The notes: generated by a model from the letters alone, not told the origin. A DNA stretch of 12,800 nucleotides from Lachnospiraceae bacterium (GCA_009774655.1 VSOD01000084.1:1-12800), one strand, 5' to 3'. Positions 1 through 8,213 are shown, counted from the first letter of the stretch. A program made the numbers and translations.

Positions 1-1629
1 ATCTACTATGATGAAGAATTCGTCACGGTGCCCAATGTGCAGGCCGTGATCACGGATGGCAATGCGGTCATTTCAGGACAAAAGACGCCGGAGGAAGCGG
101 AGCAGCTGGCGTCAACGATCCGTATCGGCGGCCTGAAACTGGAGCTGGAGGAGCTGCGTTCCAATGTGGTCGGCGCCCAGTTGGGATCCGAGGCGATCAA
201 TACCAGCCTGATCGCGGCGGCGGTTGGTTTCGCACTGGTAGTGGTGTTTATGATCGCGGTTTATTATATTTCCGGTCTGGCGGCGTCTCTGGCGCTGTGC
301 CTGTATGCGGAACTGATGGTGATCCTGCTCTATTCCTTTGAGGCTACTCTGACCCTGCCCGGTATCGCAGGTATCATCCTGTCTGTCGGTATGGCGGTGG
401 ATGCCAATGTGATCATTTTTGCCAGAATCAGAGAGGAACTGGCGACCGGCAAGACGGTTCAGTCTTCGATCAAGATCGGTTTCAGCAAGGCGCTGTCGGC
501 GATCCTGGACGGTAATATCACGACCTTTATTGCCGCGATCGTACTGTACCTGATGGGCAGCGGTACGATCAAGGGCTTCTCGATCACGCTGATGCTTGGT
601 ATCGGCCTGTCCATGTTTACCGCGCTTTTTGTGACCAAATTCCTGATCAATGTGCTGTATGCGCTGGGCGTTCAGAGCGAAAAGGCTTACGGCGTGGGCA
701 AAGAGAAGAAGACGATCAATTTCCTGTCCAGAAAGTATGTGTTTTTTGGCCTGTCCGCTGCGGTGATCATTGCCGGATTCGTCGTGATGGGGATCAACCA
801 GTCGCAGATGGGTATGCCGTTGAATTACAGCCTTGATTTTGTGGGCGGAACGTCTACGACCATGACACTGCCCGAGGATATGAGCATAGAGGAGATTGAT
901 GCACAGATCGTGCCGATGATCGAGGACATTACCGGGGACGGCAATGTGCAGACCACGAAGGTGGCAGGCTCGAATGAGGTGATCATCAAGACGAGAACGC
1001 TGAATGTGGAAGAACGTAAGGCATTTTCGGATGTGATGGTGAACAATTTTGATGTGGCACCGGACAGCATTACGGCAGAGACAATCAGCGCCACGATCAG
1101 CTCTGAAATGCAGGCGGACGCCGTCAAGGCGATCGTTGTGGCGACGATCCTGATGCTTCTCTATATCTGGTTCCGGTTTAAGGATATCCGTTTCGGCGCC
1201 AGCGCCGTGGCGGCACTGGTACATGATGTGCTGGTGGTACTGGCCTTCTATGCGATCGTGAAGATCTCTGTCGGCAATACGTTTATCGCCTGCATGTTGA
1301 CGATCGTCGGCTACTCCATCAATGCGACCATCGTTATCTTCGACAGGATCCGCGAGAATATGCGGGAGATGCGCAACAGGGACGAACTGCAGGAACTGGT
1401 CAACAGAAGTATTTCCCAGACGCTTTCCAGAAGTATCTTTACTTCACTGACCACTTTCTTCATGGTGGCGGCACTGGAGGTATTCGGCGTATCTTCCATC
1501 AGGGAGTTTGCGCTGCCGTTGATCGCGGGTATCATCTGCGGCACCTATTCTTCCATCTGCCTGACCGGTGCGATGTGGTTCGTACTGCGCACGAAGGCGG
1601 GAAAGAAAGCGAAAGCGGCATCCAAATAA
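1..1629 (+). CDS. secDF: Protein translocase subunit SecDF (fused SecD-SecF), 5' end outside the window
   Basis: This is the C-terminal part of the SecDF membrane protein, which uses an ion gradient to pull exported proteins through the SecYEG channel. The frame is open from base 1, so the start lies upstream; the GTG at base 28 is only an internal Val codon. The first residues are the end of the SecD periplasmic domain (VQAVITDGNAVISG). SecD transmembrane segments follow, including the conserved GMAVDANVIIFARIREE, whose Asp is at bases 400-402. A charged cytoplasmic joint near bases 690-725 leads into SecF, with the signature DFVGG near 835-850, an extracytoplasmic domain to about base 1100, and then the last membrane helices with VGYSINATIVIFDRIREN and TLSRSIFTSLTT. 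The two subunits are clearly one polypeptide, as in Bacillus. The usual Asp of the SecF SINDT motif is Ala here (bases 1324-1326). The protein ends in a Lys-rich tail and a terminator follows. Confidence 0.96.
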   Translation: MYYDEEFVTVPNVQAVITDGNAVISGQKTPEEAEQLASTIRIGGLKLELEELRSNVVGAQLGSEAINTSLIAAAVGFALVVVFMIAVYYISGLAASLALCLYAELMVILLYSFEATLTLPGIAGIILSVGMAVDANVIIFARIREELATGKTVQSSIKIGFSKALSAILDGNITTFIAAIVLYLMGSGTIKGFSITLMLGIGLSMFTALFVTKFLINVLYALGVQSEKAYGVGKEKKTINFLSRKYVFFGLSAAVIIAGFVVMGINQSQMGMPLNYSLDFVGGTSTTMTLPEDMSIEEIDAQIVPMIEDITGDGNVQTTKVAGSNEVIIKTRTLNVEERKAFSDVMVNNFDVAPDSITAETISATISSEMQADAVKAIVVATILMLLYIWFRFKDIRFGASAVAALVHDVLVVLAFYAIVKISVGNTFIACMLTIVGYSINATIVIFDRIRENMREMRNRDELQELVNRSISQTLSRSIFTSLTTFFMVAALEVFGVSSIREFALPLIAGIICGTYSSICLTGAMWFVLRTKAGKKAKAASK

Positions 1630-1657
1630 GAGAACGGATGTGTTTCATAGACTATGC

Positions 1658-1691
1658 AAGGGCGCTTCGCGATATGCGGAGCGCCTTTCTT
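1658..1691 (+). terminator. Rho-independent terminator after secDF
   Basis: A GC-rich hairpin starts 28 bases after the secDF stop. The left arm is AAGGGCGCTTCGC (1658-1670), the loop is GATAT, and the right arm is GCGGAGCGCCTT (1676-1687), with one bulged G and one G-T pair. A short T-rich tail (TTTCTT) follows. It separates secDF from recJ. The stem and tail are visible in the sequence; termination activity is inferred. Confidence 0.75.
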
Positions 1692-1766
1692 ACGACAGCG
1701 GATCATGTGCAGCGGAAATGAGCTGCAGTAATCGTCATATTTTATAGAAGAAAAGGAGAGCGTAAG

Positions 1767-3545
1767 ATGGCCAAATGGATGGTGTCCGCCAAGAAAGCGG
1801 ACTTCAATGCAATAGCGGAAAAGTTCCGGATCGATCCGGTGATCGCCAGGATCATCCGCAACAGGGATATCGTCGGGGAGGAAGCGATCGACAGGTTTCT
1901 TCACGGCACGCTGCAGGATCTGCACGATCCTTTCCTGCTGGCGGATGCACAGAAAGGGGCAGAGATCGTGCGGGAGAAGATCGCCGGCGGGAAACGGATC
2001 CGGATCATAGGGGATTATGATATCGACGGCATCTGCTCCACTTACATACTGCTGGCGGGACTGGCTCACTGCGGGGCGTCCGTGGACACGGCGATCCCCC
2101 ATAGGATTCATGACGGTTACGGACTCAACGACCATCTGATCCAGGAGGCGTGGGGAGCGGGGACGGACACTATCATAACCTGCGACAACGGGATTGCGGC
2201 TGAGGCCCAGATCGCCCGTGCGAAGTCTCTCGGCATGACGGTGATCGTGACGGATCATCATGAGGTGCCTTATGAAGTGCTGGAGGACGGGAGCAGGCAG
2301 GAGTGTCTGCCGGAAGCGGATGCGGTGATCGATCCGAAGCGAAAGGACTGCGGCTATCCCTTTGACGGTATCTGCGGGGCCGTGGTGGCCTACAAATTCC
2401 TGCAGGTACTGTTTGCGGGAGACGACACGGCGCAGACGCAGGCACTGCTGCAGGAGCTGCTTTCTTTTGCGGCGTTTGCCACCGTGGGGGATGTGATGGA
2501 GCTGGTGGAGGAGAACCGGATTATCGTTCGCTATGGCCTGCAGCAGATCCTTCGTTCCGCAAACCCGGGTCTGCAGGCGCTGCTTTCAGTAAACGGTCTG
2601 CAGGATAAGAAACTGTCGGCCTATCATATCGGCTTCGTGCTGGGGCCCTGTCTCAACGCCACGGGCAGGCTGGATACGGCGGAGAGGGCCCTGCGCATGT
2701 TCTGTACGAAGGACAGGGCGGAGGCCGTGACTATCGCCGGGGAGCTTAAGGAGTTGAATGAGAGCCGCAAGGACATGACGATGCAGGGGACCGAGGAAGC
2801 CATCCGGATGATCGAGACAGGCGGTTTGAAAAAGGACAGCGTGCTTGTACTCTACCTGCCTGACTGTCACGAGAGCCTGGCCGGAATTATCGCGGGCCGT
2901 ATCCGGGAGCGGTATCACAAGCCGTCCTTCGTGCTGACCCGCTCGGAAGACGGGGTAAAAGGTTCCGGCCGCTCCATCGAAGCATATCATATGTATGAGA
3001 AGATGAGTGAATGCAAAGAGCTTTACACGAAATACGGCGGCCACAAGCTGGCGGCCGGTGTGTCCATGCCGGAGGAAAACGTGGAACTCTTCCGCACTTA
3101 TTTGAATGCACACTGCGGCCTGACGGAGGAAGATTTTGTGGAGAAGATCCATATTGACGTGCCCATGCCGATGTCCTATGTGACGACGGCGTTTGTGAAA
3201 CAGCTGTCTGTTCTGGAACCTTTTGGCAACGGCAACAGCAAGCCGGTCTTTGCGCAGAAGAACATCAGCCTCATAAGCGGCCGTATTCTTGGTAAAAACG
3301 GCAATGTGGGCAAATACTGTGCGGCGGACGAAAGCGGCCGGCGCTATGACCTGATGTATTTCGGCGATCTGGAGCGGTTCCATCTGTTTTTGCAGGAACA
3401 TTTCGGCCGTACGGCCCTGGAAAAACTCTATCAGGGAGGACGTGCGGAGGGGATCCGGATTCACGTCATATACTATCCGGATATCAATGTGTACCAGGGG
3501 CGGGAGAGCCTGCAGATGATTATGCAGGATTACAGCCCCGCATGA
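1767..3545 (+). CDS. recJ: Single-stranded-DNA-specific exonuclease RecJ (DHH family)
   Basis: The 592-residue protein belongs to the RecJ family of 5'-to-3' single-strand DNA exonucleases, used in recombination and mismatch or base-excision repair. The DHH phosphoesterase core shows GDYDIDG at residues 82-88, CDNG at 139-142 and DHH at 163-165, all metal-binding motifs. The DHHA1 part shows AGIIAGRIRERY and the GGH motif at 424-426. The C-terminal OB-like part starts with LEPFGNGN and carries no obvious extra domain, so this is the short bacterial form. The ATG is well supported by AAGGAG at 1753-1758, 8 bases upstream. The gene sits between two terminators and looks monocistronic. I see no convincing promoter in the 75 bases between the secDF terminator and the start; the stretch has an AT-rich patch near 1736-1747 but no good -35 partner. 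Confidence 0.95.
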   Translation: MAKWMVSAKKADFNAIAEKFRIDPVIARIIRNRDIVGEEAIDRFLHGTLQDLHDPFLLADAQKGAEIVREKIAGGKRIRIIGDYDIDGICSTYILLAGLAHCGASVDTAIPHRIHDGYGLNDHLIQEAWGAGTDTIITCDNGIAAEAQIARAKSLGMTVIVTDHHEVPYEVLEDGSRQECLPEADAVIDPKRKDCGYPFDGICGAVVAYKFLQVLFAGDDTAQTQALLQELLSFAAFATVGDVMELVEENRIIVRYGLQQILRSANPGLQALLSVNGLQDKKLSAYHIGFVLGPCLNATGRLDTAERALRMFCTKDRAEAVTIAGELKELNESRKDMTMQGTEEAIRMIETGGLKKDSVLVLYLPDCHESLAGIIAGRIRERYHKPSFVLTRSEDGVKGSGRSIEAYHMYEKMSECKELYTKYGGHKLAAGVSMPEENVELFRTYLNAHCGLTEEDFVEKIHIDVPMPMSYVTTAFVKQLSVLEPFGNGNSKPVFAQKNISLISGRILGKNGNVGKYCAADESGRRYDLMYFGDLERFHLFLQEHFGRTALEKLYQGGRAEGIRIHVIYYPDINVYQGRESLQMIMQDYSPA

Positions 3546-3561
3546 AGAAAAGCAGACAACA

Positions 3562-3588
3562 AAAAAGTCTGGGCGTCCCAGACTTTTT
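3562..3588 (+). terminator. Strong near-symmetrical terminator after recJ
   Basis: A perfect 12-bp inverted repeat: AAAAAGTCTGGG, loop CGT, CCCAGACTTTTT. The GC-rich inner stem is flanked by an A run and a T run, so it could stop transcription from either strand. It lies 16 bases after the recJ stop and isolates recJ from the murE unit. Confidence 0.9.
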
Positions 3589-3794
3589 CGCATTTTCTTA
3601 TGAGGGGGGAGATAGTGAGTTCATCAACTATCTTGAATACTATCATAAAGTGAAAATGTGTCCAAAATGTGTTCTGTTTGTTATAAAAATATAAAAATAC
3701 CTTAAGAAAGATTAAAGAGAGTCTAAAAGAAAAATGAAGTACGCCCCGTGCGGGCATGGAACAGGACCTGCGGGAAAGGAAACGGGTATAAATA
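3589..3794. other. AT-rich non-coding gap between recJ and murE
   Basis: This stretch holds no credible gene. It is clearly more AT-rich than the flanking genes, especially 3640-3735. It contains an imperfect dyad, GATAGT at 3611-3616 and ACTATC at 3627-3632, a second ACTATC at 3639-3644, and several TATA-like hexamers (for example TATAAA at 3682-3687) without good -35 partners. A 12-codon GTG frame (3615-3653) sits behind AGGGGGGA, but it has no other support. The stretch may be upstream regulatory DNA for the murE unit; this is inference. Confidence 0.4.
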
Positions 3795-3823
3795 TTGAAA
3801 AAAGGCATTTTTCATGCTATCTT
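3795..3823 (+). promoter_or_regulatory. Likely sigma-A promoter for the murE-priA-def-fmt unit
   Basis: The -35 candidate TTGAAA (3795-3800) and the -10 candidate TATCTT (3818-3823) are separated by exactly 17 bases. This is the best hexamer pair I found in the recJ-murE gap, and it predicts a start near base 3830 and a leader of about 60 bases. A second -10-like hexamer, TATAGT, lies at 3826-3831 but would be badly spaced. The assignment rests on sequence resemblance only. Confidence 0.5.
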
Positions 3824-3833
3824 AGTATAGTGT

Positions 3834-3850
3834 CAGAAGAGCTTCTTCTG
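3834..3850 (+). repeat. Small inverted repeat in the murE leader
   Basis: CAGAAGA, loop GCT, TCTTCTG form a perfect 7-bp hairpin. It would lie at the extreme 5' end of a transcript begun from the promoter at 3795-3823. It could be a 5'-stabilising hairpin or an operator; the sequence does not decide. No T run follows, so it is not a terminator. Confidence 0.4.
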
Positions 3851-3891
3851 GAAGAGATGACAAAGACTGTTTGAGAGGAGTTTGCTGTAAG

Positions 3892-5367
3892 ATGGCGTTG
3901 TTGAGAGAGTTATTGACAGAGATTGAATATGCGTGTGTACGGGGCACGCTGGATAGAGAAGTGACGGATATCATCTACGACTCCCGGCAGGTAGTGCCGG
4001 GCAGTATGTTTGTCTGCATTCCGGGCGCCGTGGCGGACGGACACCGGTTCGCGGCGGCGGCGGTGGAAGCCGGTGCGGGGGTACTGCTTGTGGAGAAGGA
4101 GATGGAGCTTACGACAAAGGCGGATGTGACGGTGATCAAGGTGCCGGATACCCGGTATGCGATGGCCTTCCTGTCGGCTGCTTTCTTCGGCCATCCGGCT
4201 AAGCAGATGAAGATCATCGGCATTACGGGAACAAAAGGGAAGACCACCAGTACTTATCTTGTGCGTTCCATTCTGGAGCAGGCGGGCAGGAAGGTGGGAC
4301 TGATCGGCACCATCGAGATCATCATCGGCGATACGCACATTCCGGCAGACCACACTACGCCGGAATCTTATCTGGTGCAGAAATATTTCCGGCAGATGGC
4401 CGACGCTGGCTGTGATACGGTGGTGATGGAGGTATCTTCCCAGGGACTGATGCTGCACAGGACGCAGGGCTTTGTCTTTGACTTCGGCATCTTTACCAAT
4501 CTGGAGCCGGATCATATCGGCAAAGGGGAGCACAGGGATTTCGAGGATTATCTGTACTGTAAGAGTCTGCTGTTCCAGCAGTGCCGGACCGGTATCGTCA
4601 ATAAGGACGATGCACACTGGAAGGCTGTCACCGCGGAACATACCTGTACGCTGGAGACCTACGGGATCGATACGGCGGCAGACCTGCGGGCGGAGAACCT
4701 TGCGTTTGTGAAGGAGAAGGGCAGTCTGGGGATGCGCTTTGACGTGACCGGCCTGCTGCATTTTCCGGTGCAGATCCCGGTGCCCGGCAGGTTCAGCGTA
4801 TACAATGCCCTGACGGCCATAGCCATATGCAGGCATTTTGCGGTGTCAGGGGAAGTGGTACAGAACGCGCTTCTGCAGGCGAAGGTGAAGGGACGGATCG
4901 AACCGGTGAAGGTGTCCGACGAATTTACGGTGATTATCGATTATGCCCACAATGCCATGGCGTTGGAGAGCCTTCTGACTACGCTGCGGGCCTATGAGCC
5001 GCACCGTCTTGTGTGTCTGTTCGGCTGCGGCGGCAACCGGGCCAAGTCCAGACGCTACGAGATGGGAGAGGTCAGTGGCAGGCTGGCGGATCTGACCATC
5101 ATCACATCGGATAATCCCAGAATGGAAGAGCCCCGGGCCATCATCGACGACATCAAGCTGGGGATCGGGAAAACGGAAGGCAGATATGTGGAGATCTGCG
5201 ACCGGAAAGAGGCTGTCGCCTATGCCATAGACCACGGGGAGCCGGGAGATATTATCGTGCTGGCCGGCAAAGGACACGAGGATTATCAGGAGATCAACGG
5301 GGTCAAGTATCCTATGGACGAGAGAGTGCTGATCAAGGAGATCCTGGAGGAGCGGCAGCGGGCATGA
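3892..5367 (+). CDS. murE: UDP-N-acetylmuramoyl-L-alanyl-D-glutamate--2,6-diaminopimelate ligase MurE
   Basis: The 491-residue cytoplasmic ligase adds the third amino acid to the peptidoglycan stem peptide in an ATP-dependent reaction. The order of parts is typical: an N-terminal UDP-binding domain with YDSRQVVPGSMFVCIPG, an ATP-binding loop GTKGKTT at residues 113-119, the DHTTPES motif, a Lys at 224 in CKSLLF (the usual carbamylated lysine position), and a C-terminal domain with DYAHNAMALESLL and FGCGGNRAKSRR. The tetrad DNPR at 407-410 is the established signature for meso-diaminopimelate rather than lysine, so the cell wall is expected to be mDAP type. I chose ATG 3892 over the in-frame TTG at 3871 because AGGAG at 3876-3880 precedes the ATG by 11 bases, while the TTG would overlap its own Shine-Dalgarno site. 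It is the first gene of the long unit and overlaps priA by 4 bases (ATGA). Confidence 0.95.
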   Translation: MALLRELLTEIEYACVRGTLDREVTDIIYDSRQVVPGSMFVCIPGAVADGHRFAAAAVEAGAGVLLVEKEMELTTKADVTVIKVPDTRYAMAFLSAAFFGHPAKQMKIIGITGTKGKTTSTYLVRSILEQAGRKVGLIGTIEIIIGDTHIPADHTTPESYLVQKYFRQMADAGCDTVVMEVSSQGLMLHRTQGFVFDFGIFTNLEPDHIGKGEHRDFEDYLYCKSLLFQQCRTGIVNKDDAHWKAVTAEHTCTLETYGIDTAADLRAENLAFVKEKGSLGMRFDVTGLLHFPVQIPVPGRFSVYNALTAIAICRHFAVSGEVVQNALLQAKVKGRIEPVKVSDEFTVIIDYAHNAMALESLLTTLRAYEPHRLVCLFGCGGNRAKSRRYEMGEVSGRLADLTIITSDNPRMEEPRAIIDDIKLGIGKTEGRYVEICDRKEAVAYAIDHGEPGDIIVLAGKGHEDYQEINGVKYPMDERVLIKEILEERQRA

Positions 5368-7703
5368 AAGAAATGGTAATGCCGCGGTATGCGGATGTGA
5401 TCATAGAGATTTCCCATGAAAAGGTTGACCGCCCCTTTCAGTACCGGATTCCGCCGGAGCTGATACAGGAAGTGTATCCGGGGGTGCGGGTGCATGTGCC
5501 TTTTGGCAGAGGCAATCAGGATAAGCTGGGATATGTGGTGGATCTTTCCGGGCAGGCGGCGTACCCGCCGGAGAAGCTCAAAACCATTACGGCAGTGGAC
5601 AGTAAGGGCATTACGGTACAGGGCAGCCAGATCCAGATTGCCTACTGGATGAAAAGGCAGTACGGATCGACGACGATCGCCGCCTTAAAGACCGTGCTGC
5701 CGGTGAAGCAGAAGCTGAAGCAGATGGAGAAGAAGAAGGTCACCAGATGCATCGAAGGGGATGCGCTTAAGGAGGCGGCCGATCAGTGCATGAACAGGCA
5801 TCAGACGGCCAGGGCGCGGGTTCTGTATGCCCTGATGGCGGATGAGGTGCTTCCCTACGAGCTGATCCGGCAGAAGCTGAACGTGTCGCCGTCCGTCCTT
5901 ACGGCGCTGGAGAAGCAGGGCGTCCTGCGCATCGAGGCGGAAGCCTTCTACCGCAATCCGGTGCGGTGCGCGGACGGGACGGAGAAAAGGGTGGCGCTGA
6001 GCGCCGCGCAGCGCACTGTCATCGATGGGGTCCTTGCAGATTACCGGGCCGGGCGGCCGGGAACATATCTGCTTCACGGGGTGACGGGCAGCGGCAAGAC
6101 GGAGGTATATCTGGGCATGATCGAGCAGATGGTGGCCATGGGAAGACAGGCGATCGTGCTGATCCCGGAGATCGCCCTCACTTACCAGACGCTGCTGCGG
6201 TTTTACAGGAGGTTCGGCGACCGGGTGTCGGTCATCAATTCCTCGCTCTCCATGGGAGAGAAGTACGACCAGATCATGCGGGCGCAGGCGGGGGAGCTGG
6301 ACGTGATCATCGGCCCCAGATCGGCGCTGTTTACGCCTTTTCCCGATCTGGGCATGATCATCATTGACGAAGAGCATGAGAACAGCTACAAGAGCGAGTC
6401 CATGCCGAAGTACCACGCCAGAGAGACGGCCGTGCAGATTGCGTCCATGCACGGGGCCAGCGTCGTGCTCGGTTCGGCCACGCCTTCCATGGAGGCCTAT
6501 TACCGGGCGAAGCAGGGACAGTACAGGCTGTATGAGATGACCGGACGCCACGGAAACAGTATGCTGCCCCGCGTATATACGGTGGATCTGCGGGAAGAAT
6601 TGAAGCAGGGCAACCGCTCCATGTTCAGCAGGAAACTGCGGGAACTGCTGGAGGGAAGGCTGCAGGCGGGGGAGCAGACCATGCTTTTTTTAAACAGAAG
6701 GGGGTATGCGGGCTTTATCTCCTGCCGGGCCTGCGGGCATGTGATGAAATGCCCGCATTGTGATGTTTCTCTTTCCGAACACAGGGGAAATATGTTATTA
6801 TGTCATTATTGCGGCCATGAGGAGCCAAAAAGCGCCGTCTGTCCGGTGTGCGGTTCGAAATATCTGCTTGGCTTTAAGGCCGGTACACAGCAGATCGAGG
6901 AAGCGCTGCATAAGGAGTTCCCGCAGGCGCGCGTGCTGCGCATGGATGCCGATACGACCAGGACGAAGGAGAGCTATGAGAAGATCCTGTCTGCCTTTGC
7001 GGATGAAAAGGCGGATATCCTGGTGGGGACGCAGATGATCGTGAAGGGACATGATTTTCCCAATGTGACACTGGTAGGTATTCTGGCGGCGGATCTGTCG
7101 CTGAACCAGAACGATTACCGGGCCGGGGAGAGGACTTTTCAGCTGCTCACCCAGGCTGCCGGACGGGCCGGACGGGGGCAGAAGCCGGGCGAAGTGGTGA
7201 TCCAGACCTATCAGCCGGAGCATTACAGCATCGTACATGCGGCCAGACAGGATTATGCGGGCTTCTATGAGGAGGAGATTGCCTATCGGGAGCTGATGCA
7301 GTATCCGCCGGCGGCCCATATGCTGGCCGTGCTGGTTACATCCAGAGAGCAGGAGCAGGGCGCGGCGCTGAGTGCGAGGCTGGCAGGGGCCGTCAATGCG
7401 CTGAGGCAGGGCAAAACCCGCACCGGCAGGACGGGCAATTCTCCGGGACAGGAAGCGGCGGGCGCCGCCGGAGGGATGGAGCAGGATGCAGATGCGGAGA
7501 GGTGGCAGCTTCTGCAGGTGATCGGGCCGGCGGAGGCGTCGATCGGCAGGATCAATGACCTGTACCGGCATGTTTTTTATATGAAGCACCCGGATTATCA
7601 GGTGCTGGTAGAGATCAAGGATAATTTGGAACGGCTCTGCAAAGGGGAGGAACTGAAAAACCAGACGGTACAGTATGATTTTGACCCGATGAATACATAT
7701 TAG
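5364..7703 (+). CDS. priA: Primosomal replication restart helicase PriA
   Basis: The 779-residue protein is a 3'-to-5' superfamily 2 helicase that reloads the replisome at stalled forks. The N-terminal DNA-binding part begins YADVIIEISHEKVDRPFQY. The helicase core has the Walker A motif TGSGKT at residues 241-246 and DEEH at 335-338. Inserted in the helicase is the zinc module with eight cysteines in four pairs (454/457, 463/466, 480/483, 493/496), able to hold two zinc ions. Motifs VI-like GRAGRG and the C-terminal domain follow. Around residues 681-711 there is a Gly/Ala/Gln-rich low-complexity stretch (GNSPGQEAAGAAGG) before the conserved IGPAEASI, where many PriA proteins are shorter. The start overlaps the murE stop (ATGA), with GGAGGAG at 5346-5352 upstream; ATG 5373 is a possible alternative. 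Overlap suggests translational coupling to murE. Confidence 0.95.
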   Translation: MKEMVMPRYADVIIEISHEKVDRPFQYRIPPELIQEVYPGVRVHVPFGRGNQDKLGYVVDLSGQAAYPPEKLKTITAVDSKGITVQGSQIQIAYWMKRQYGSTTIAALKTVLPVKQKLKQMEKKKVTRCIEGDALKEAADQCMNRHQTARARVLYALMADEVLPYELIRQKLNVSPSVLTALEKQGVLRIEAEAFYRNPVRCADGTEKRVALSAAQRTVIDGVLADYRAGRPGTYLLHGVTGSGKTEVYLGMIEQMVAMGRQAIVLIPEIALTYQTLLRFYRRFGDRVSVINSSLSMGEKYDQIMRAQAGELDVIIGPRSALFTPFPDLGMIIIDEEHENSYKSESMPKYHARETAVQIASMHGASVVLGSATPSMEAYYRAKQGQYRLYEMTGRHGNSMLPRVYTVDLREELKQGNRSMFSRKLRELLEGRLQAGEQTMLFLNRRGYAGFISCRACGHVMKCPHCDVSLSEHRGNMLLCHYCGHEEPKSAVCPVCGSKYLLGFKAGTQQIEEALHKEFPQARVLRMDADTTRTKESYEKILSAFADEKADILVGTQMIVKGHDFPNVTLVGILAADLSLNQNDYRAGERTFQLLTQAAGRAGRGQKPGEVVIQTYQPEHYSIVHAARQDYAGFYEEEIAYRELMQYPPAAHMLAVLVTSREQEQGAALSARLAGAVNALRQGKTRTGRTGNSPGQEAAGAAGGMEQDADAERWQLLQVIGPAEASIGRINDLYRHVFYMKHPDYQVLVEIKDNLERLCKGEELKNQTVQYDFDPMNTY

Positions 7704-7723
7704 AAGCAGAAGCGTTTGAGAAT

Positions 7724-7728
7724 GGAGG
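7724..7728 (+). promoter_or_regulatory. Ribosome binding site deciding the def start
   Basis: GGAGG lies 5 bases before ATG 7734. Upstream in-frame TTG 7716 and ATG 7722 would sit before or on this site, so 7734 is the preferred start. Confidence 0.75.
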
Positions 7729-7733
7729 ATAAG

Positions 7734-8213
7734 ATGGCAATCAGAAAAATCAGGGAGATCGGAGATCCGGTTCTGAATAAACGGTGTAAGGAAGTGACGG
7801 AGATCACGCCCAGAGTGCAGGATCTGATCGACGATATGTTTGAGACATTGTACGAGGCGGAAGGAGTGGGACTGGCGGCACCTCAGGTGGGCATCCTGAA
7901 AAGGATCGTGGTGATCGATGTGACAGGAGAGGATCCGATCCTGCTGATCAATCCGAAGCTGCTGGAATCCAGCGGAGAGCAGACGGGATACGAAGGATGC
8001 CTGAGCGTGCCGGGCAAACAGGGGAACGTGACCAGACCCAATTATGCCAAAGTGCTTGCCTATGACGAGGAAATGAACCCTTTTGAACTGGAAGGAACGG
8101 AGCTGCTTGCCCGGGCCATCTGCCATGAGCTGGATCATCTGGAAGGACAGCTCTATGTGGAGAGAGTGGAAGGGCCGCTTGTCAACACGGAGGATCTGGA
8201 GGAACAGCAGTAG
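7734..8213 (+). CDS. def: Peptide deformylase
   Basis: The 159-residue metalloenzyme removes the formyl group from the N-terminal Met of new proteins. All three family motifs are present: GVGLAAPQ at residues 44-51, EGCLS at 87-91 with the metal-binding Cys89, and HELDH at 131-135 giving two metal-binding His and the catalytic Glu132. The short form and the sequence EGCLSVPGKQG fit the Firmicute/Clostridia type. It begins 30 bases after priA and lies just before fmt, the gene for the opposite reaction, as in many bacteria. The predicted N-terminus is MAIRKIREIGDPVLNKRC, typical of the family. Confidence 0.97.
   Translation: MAIRKIREIGDPVLNKRCKEVTEITPRVQDLIDDMFETLYEAEGVGLAAPQVGILKRIVVIDVTGEDPILLINPKLLESSGEQTGYEGCLSVPGKQGNVTRPNYAKVLAYDEEMNPFELEGTELLARAICHELDHLEGQLYVERVEGPLVNTEDLEEQQ

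Noticed and set aside
28..30. GTG at base 28 as the start of a complete SecDF gene
   Set aside because: The frame is open back to base 1 and the upstream residues continue the SecD periplasmic domain, so the gene is partial. There is also no ribosome site.
112..1224. Long minus-strand open frame opposite secDF
   Set aside because: It is the antisense shadow of a high-GC coding gene. Its translation is rich in His, Arg and Gln with no family motifs, while the + strand frame is clearly SecDF.
3615..3653. 12-codon GTG frame behind AGGGGGGA after the recJ terminator
   Set aside because: The ribosome-like site is good, but the peptide is tiny, no promoter fits between it and the terminator, and nothing indicates conservation.
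3530..3808. Minus-strand frame in the recJ-murE gap
   Set aside because: It runs through the recJ terminator, has skewed Phe-rich composition from AT-rich DNA, and shows no family motif or good ribosome site.
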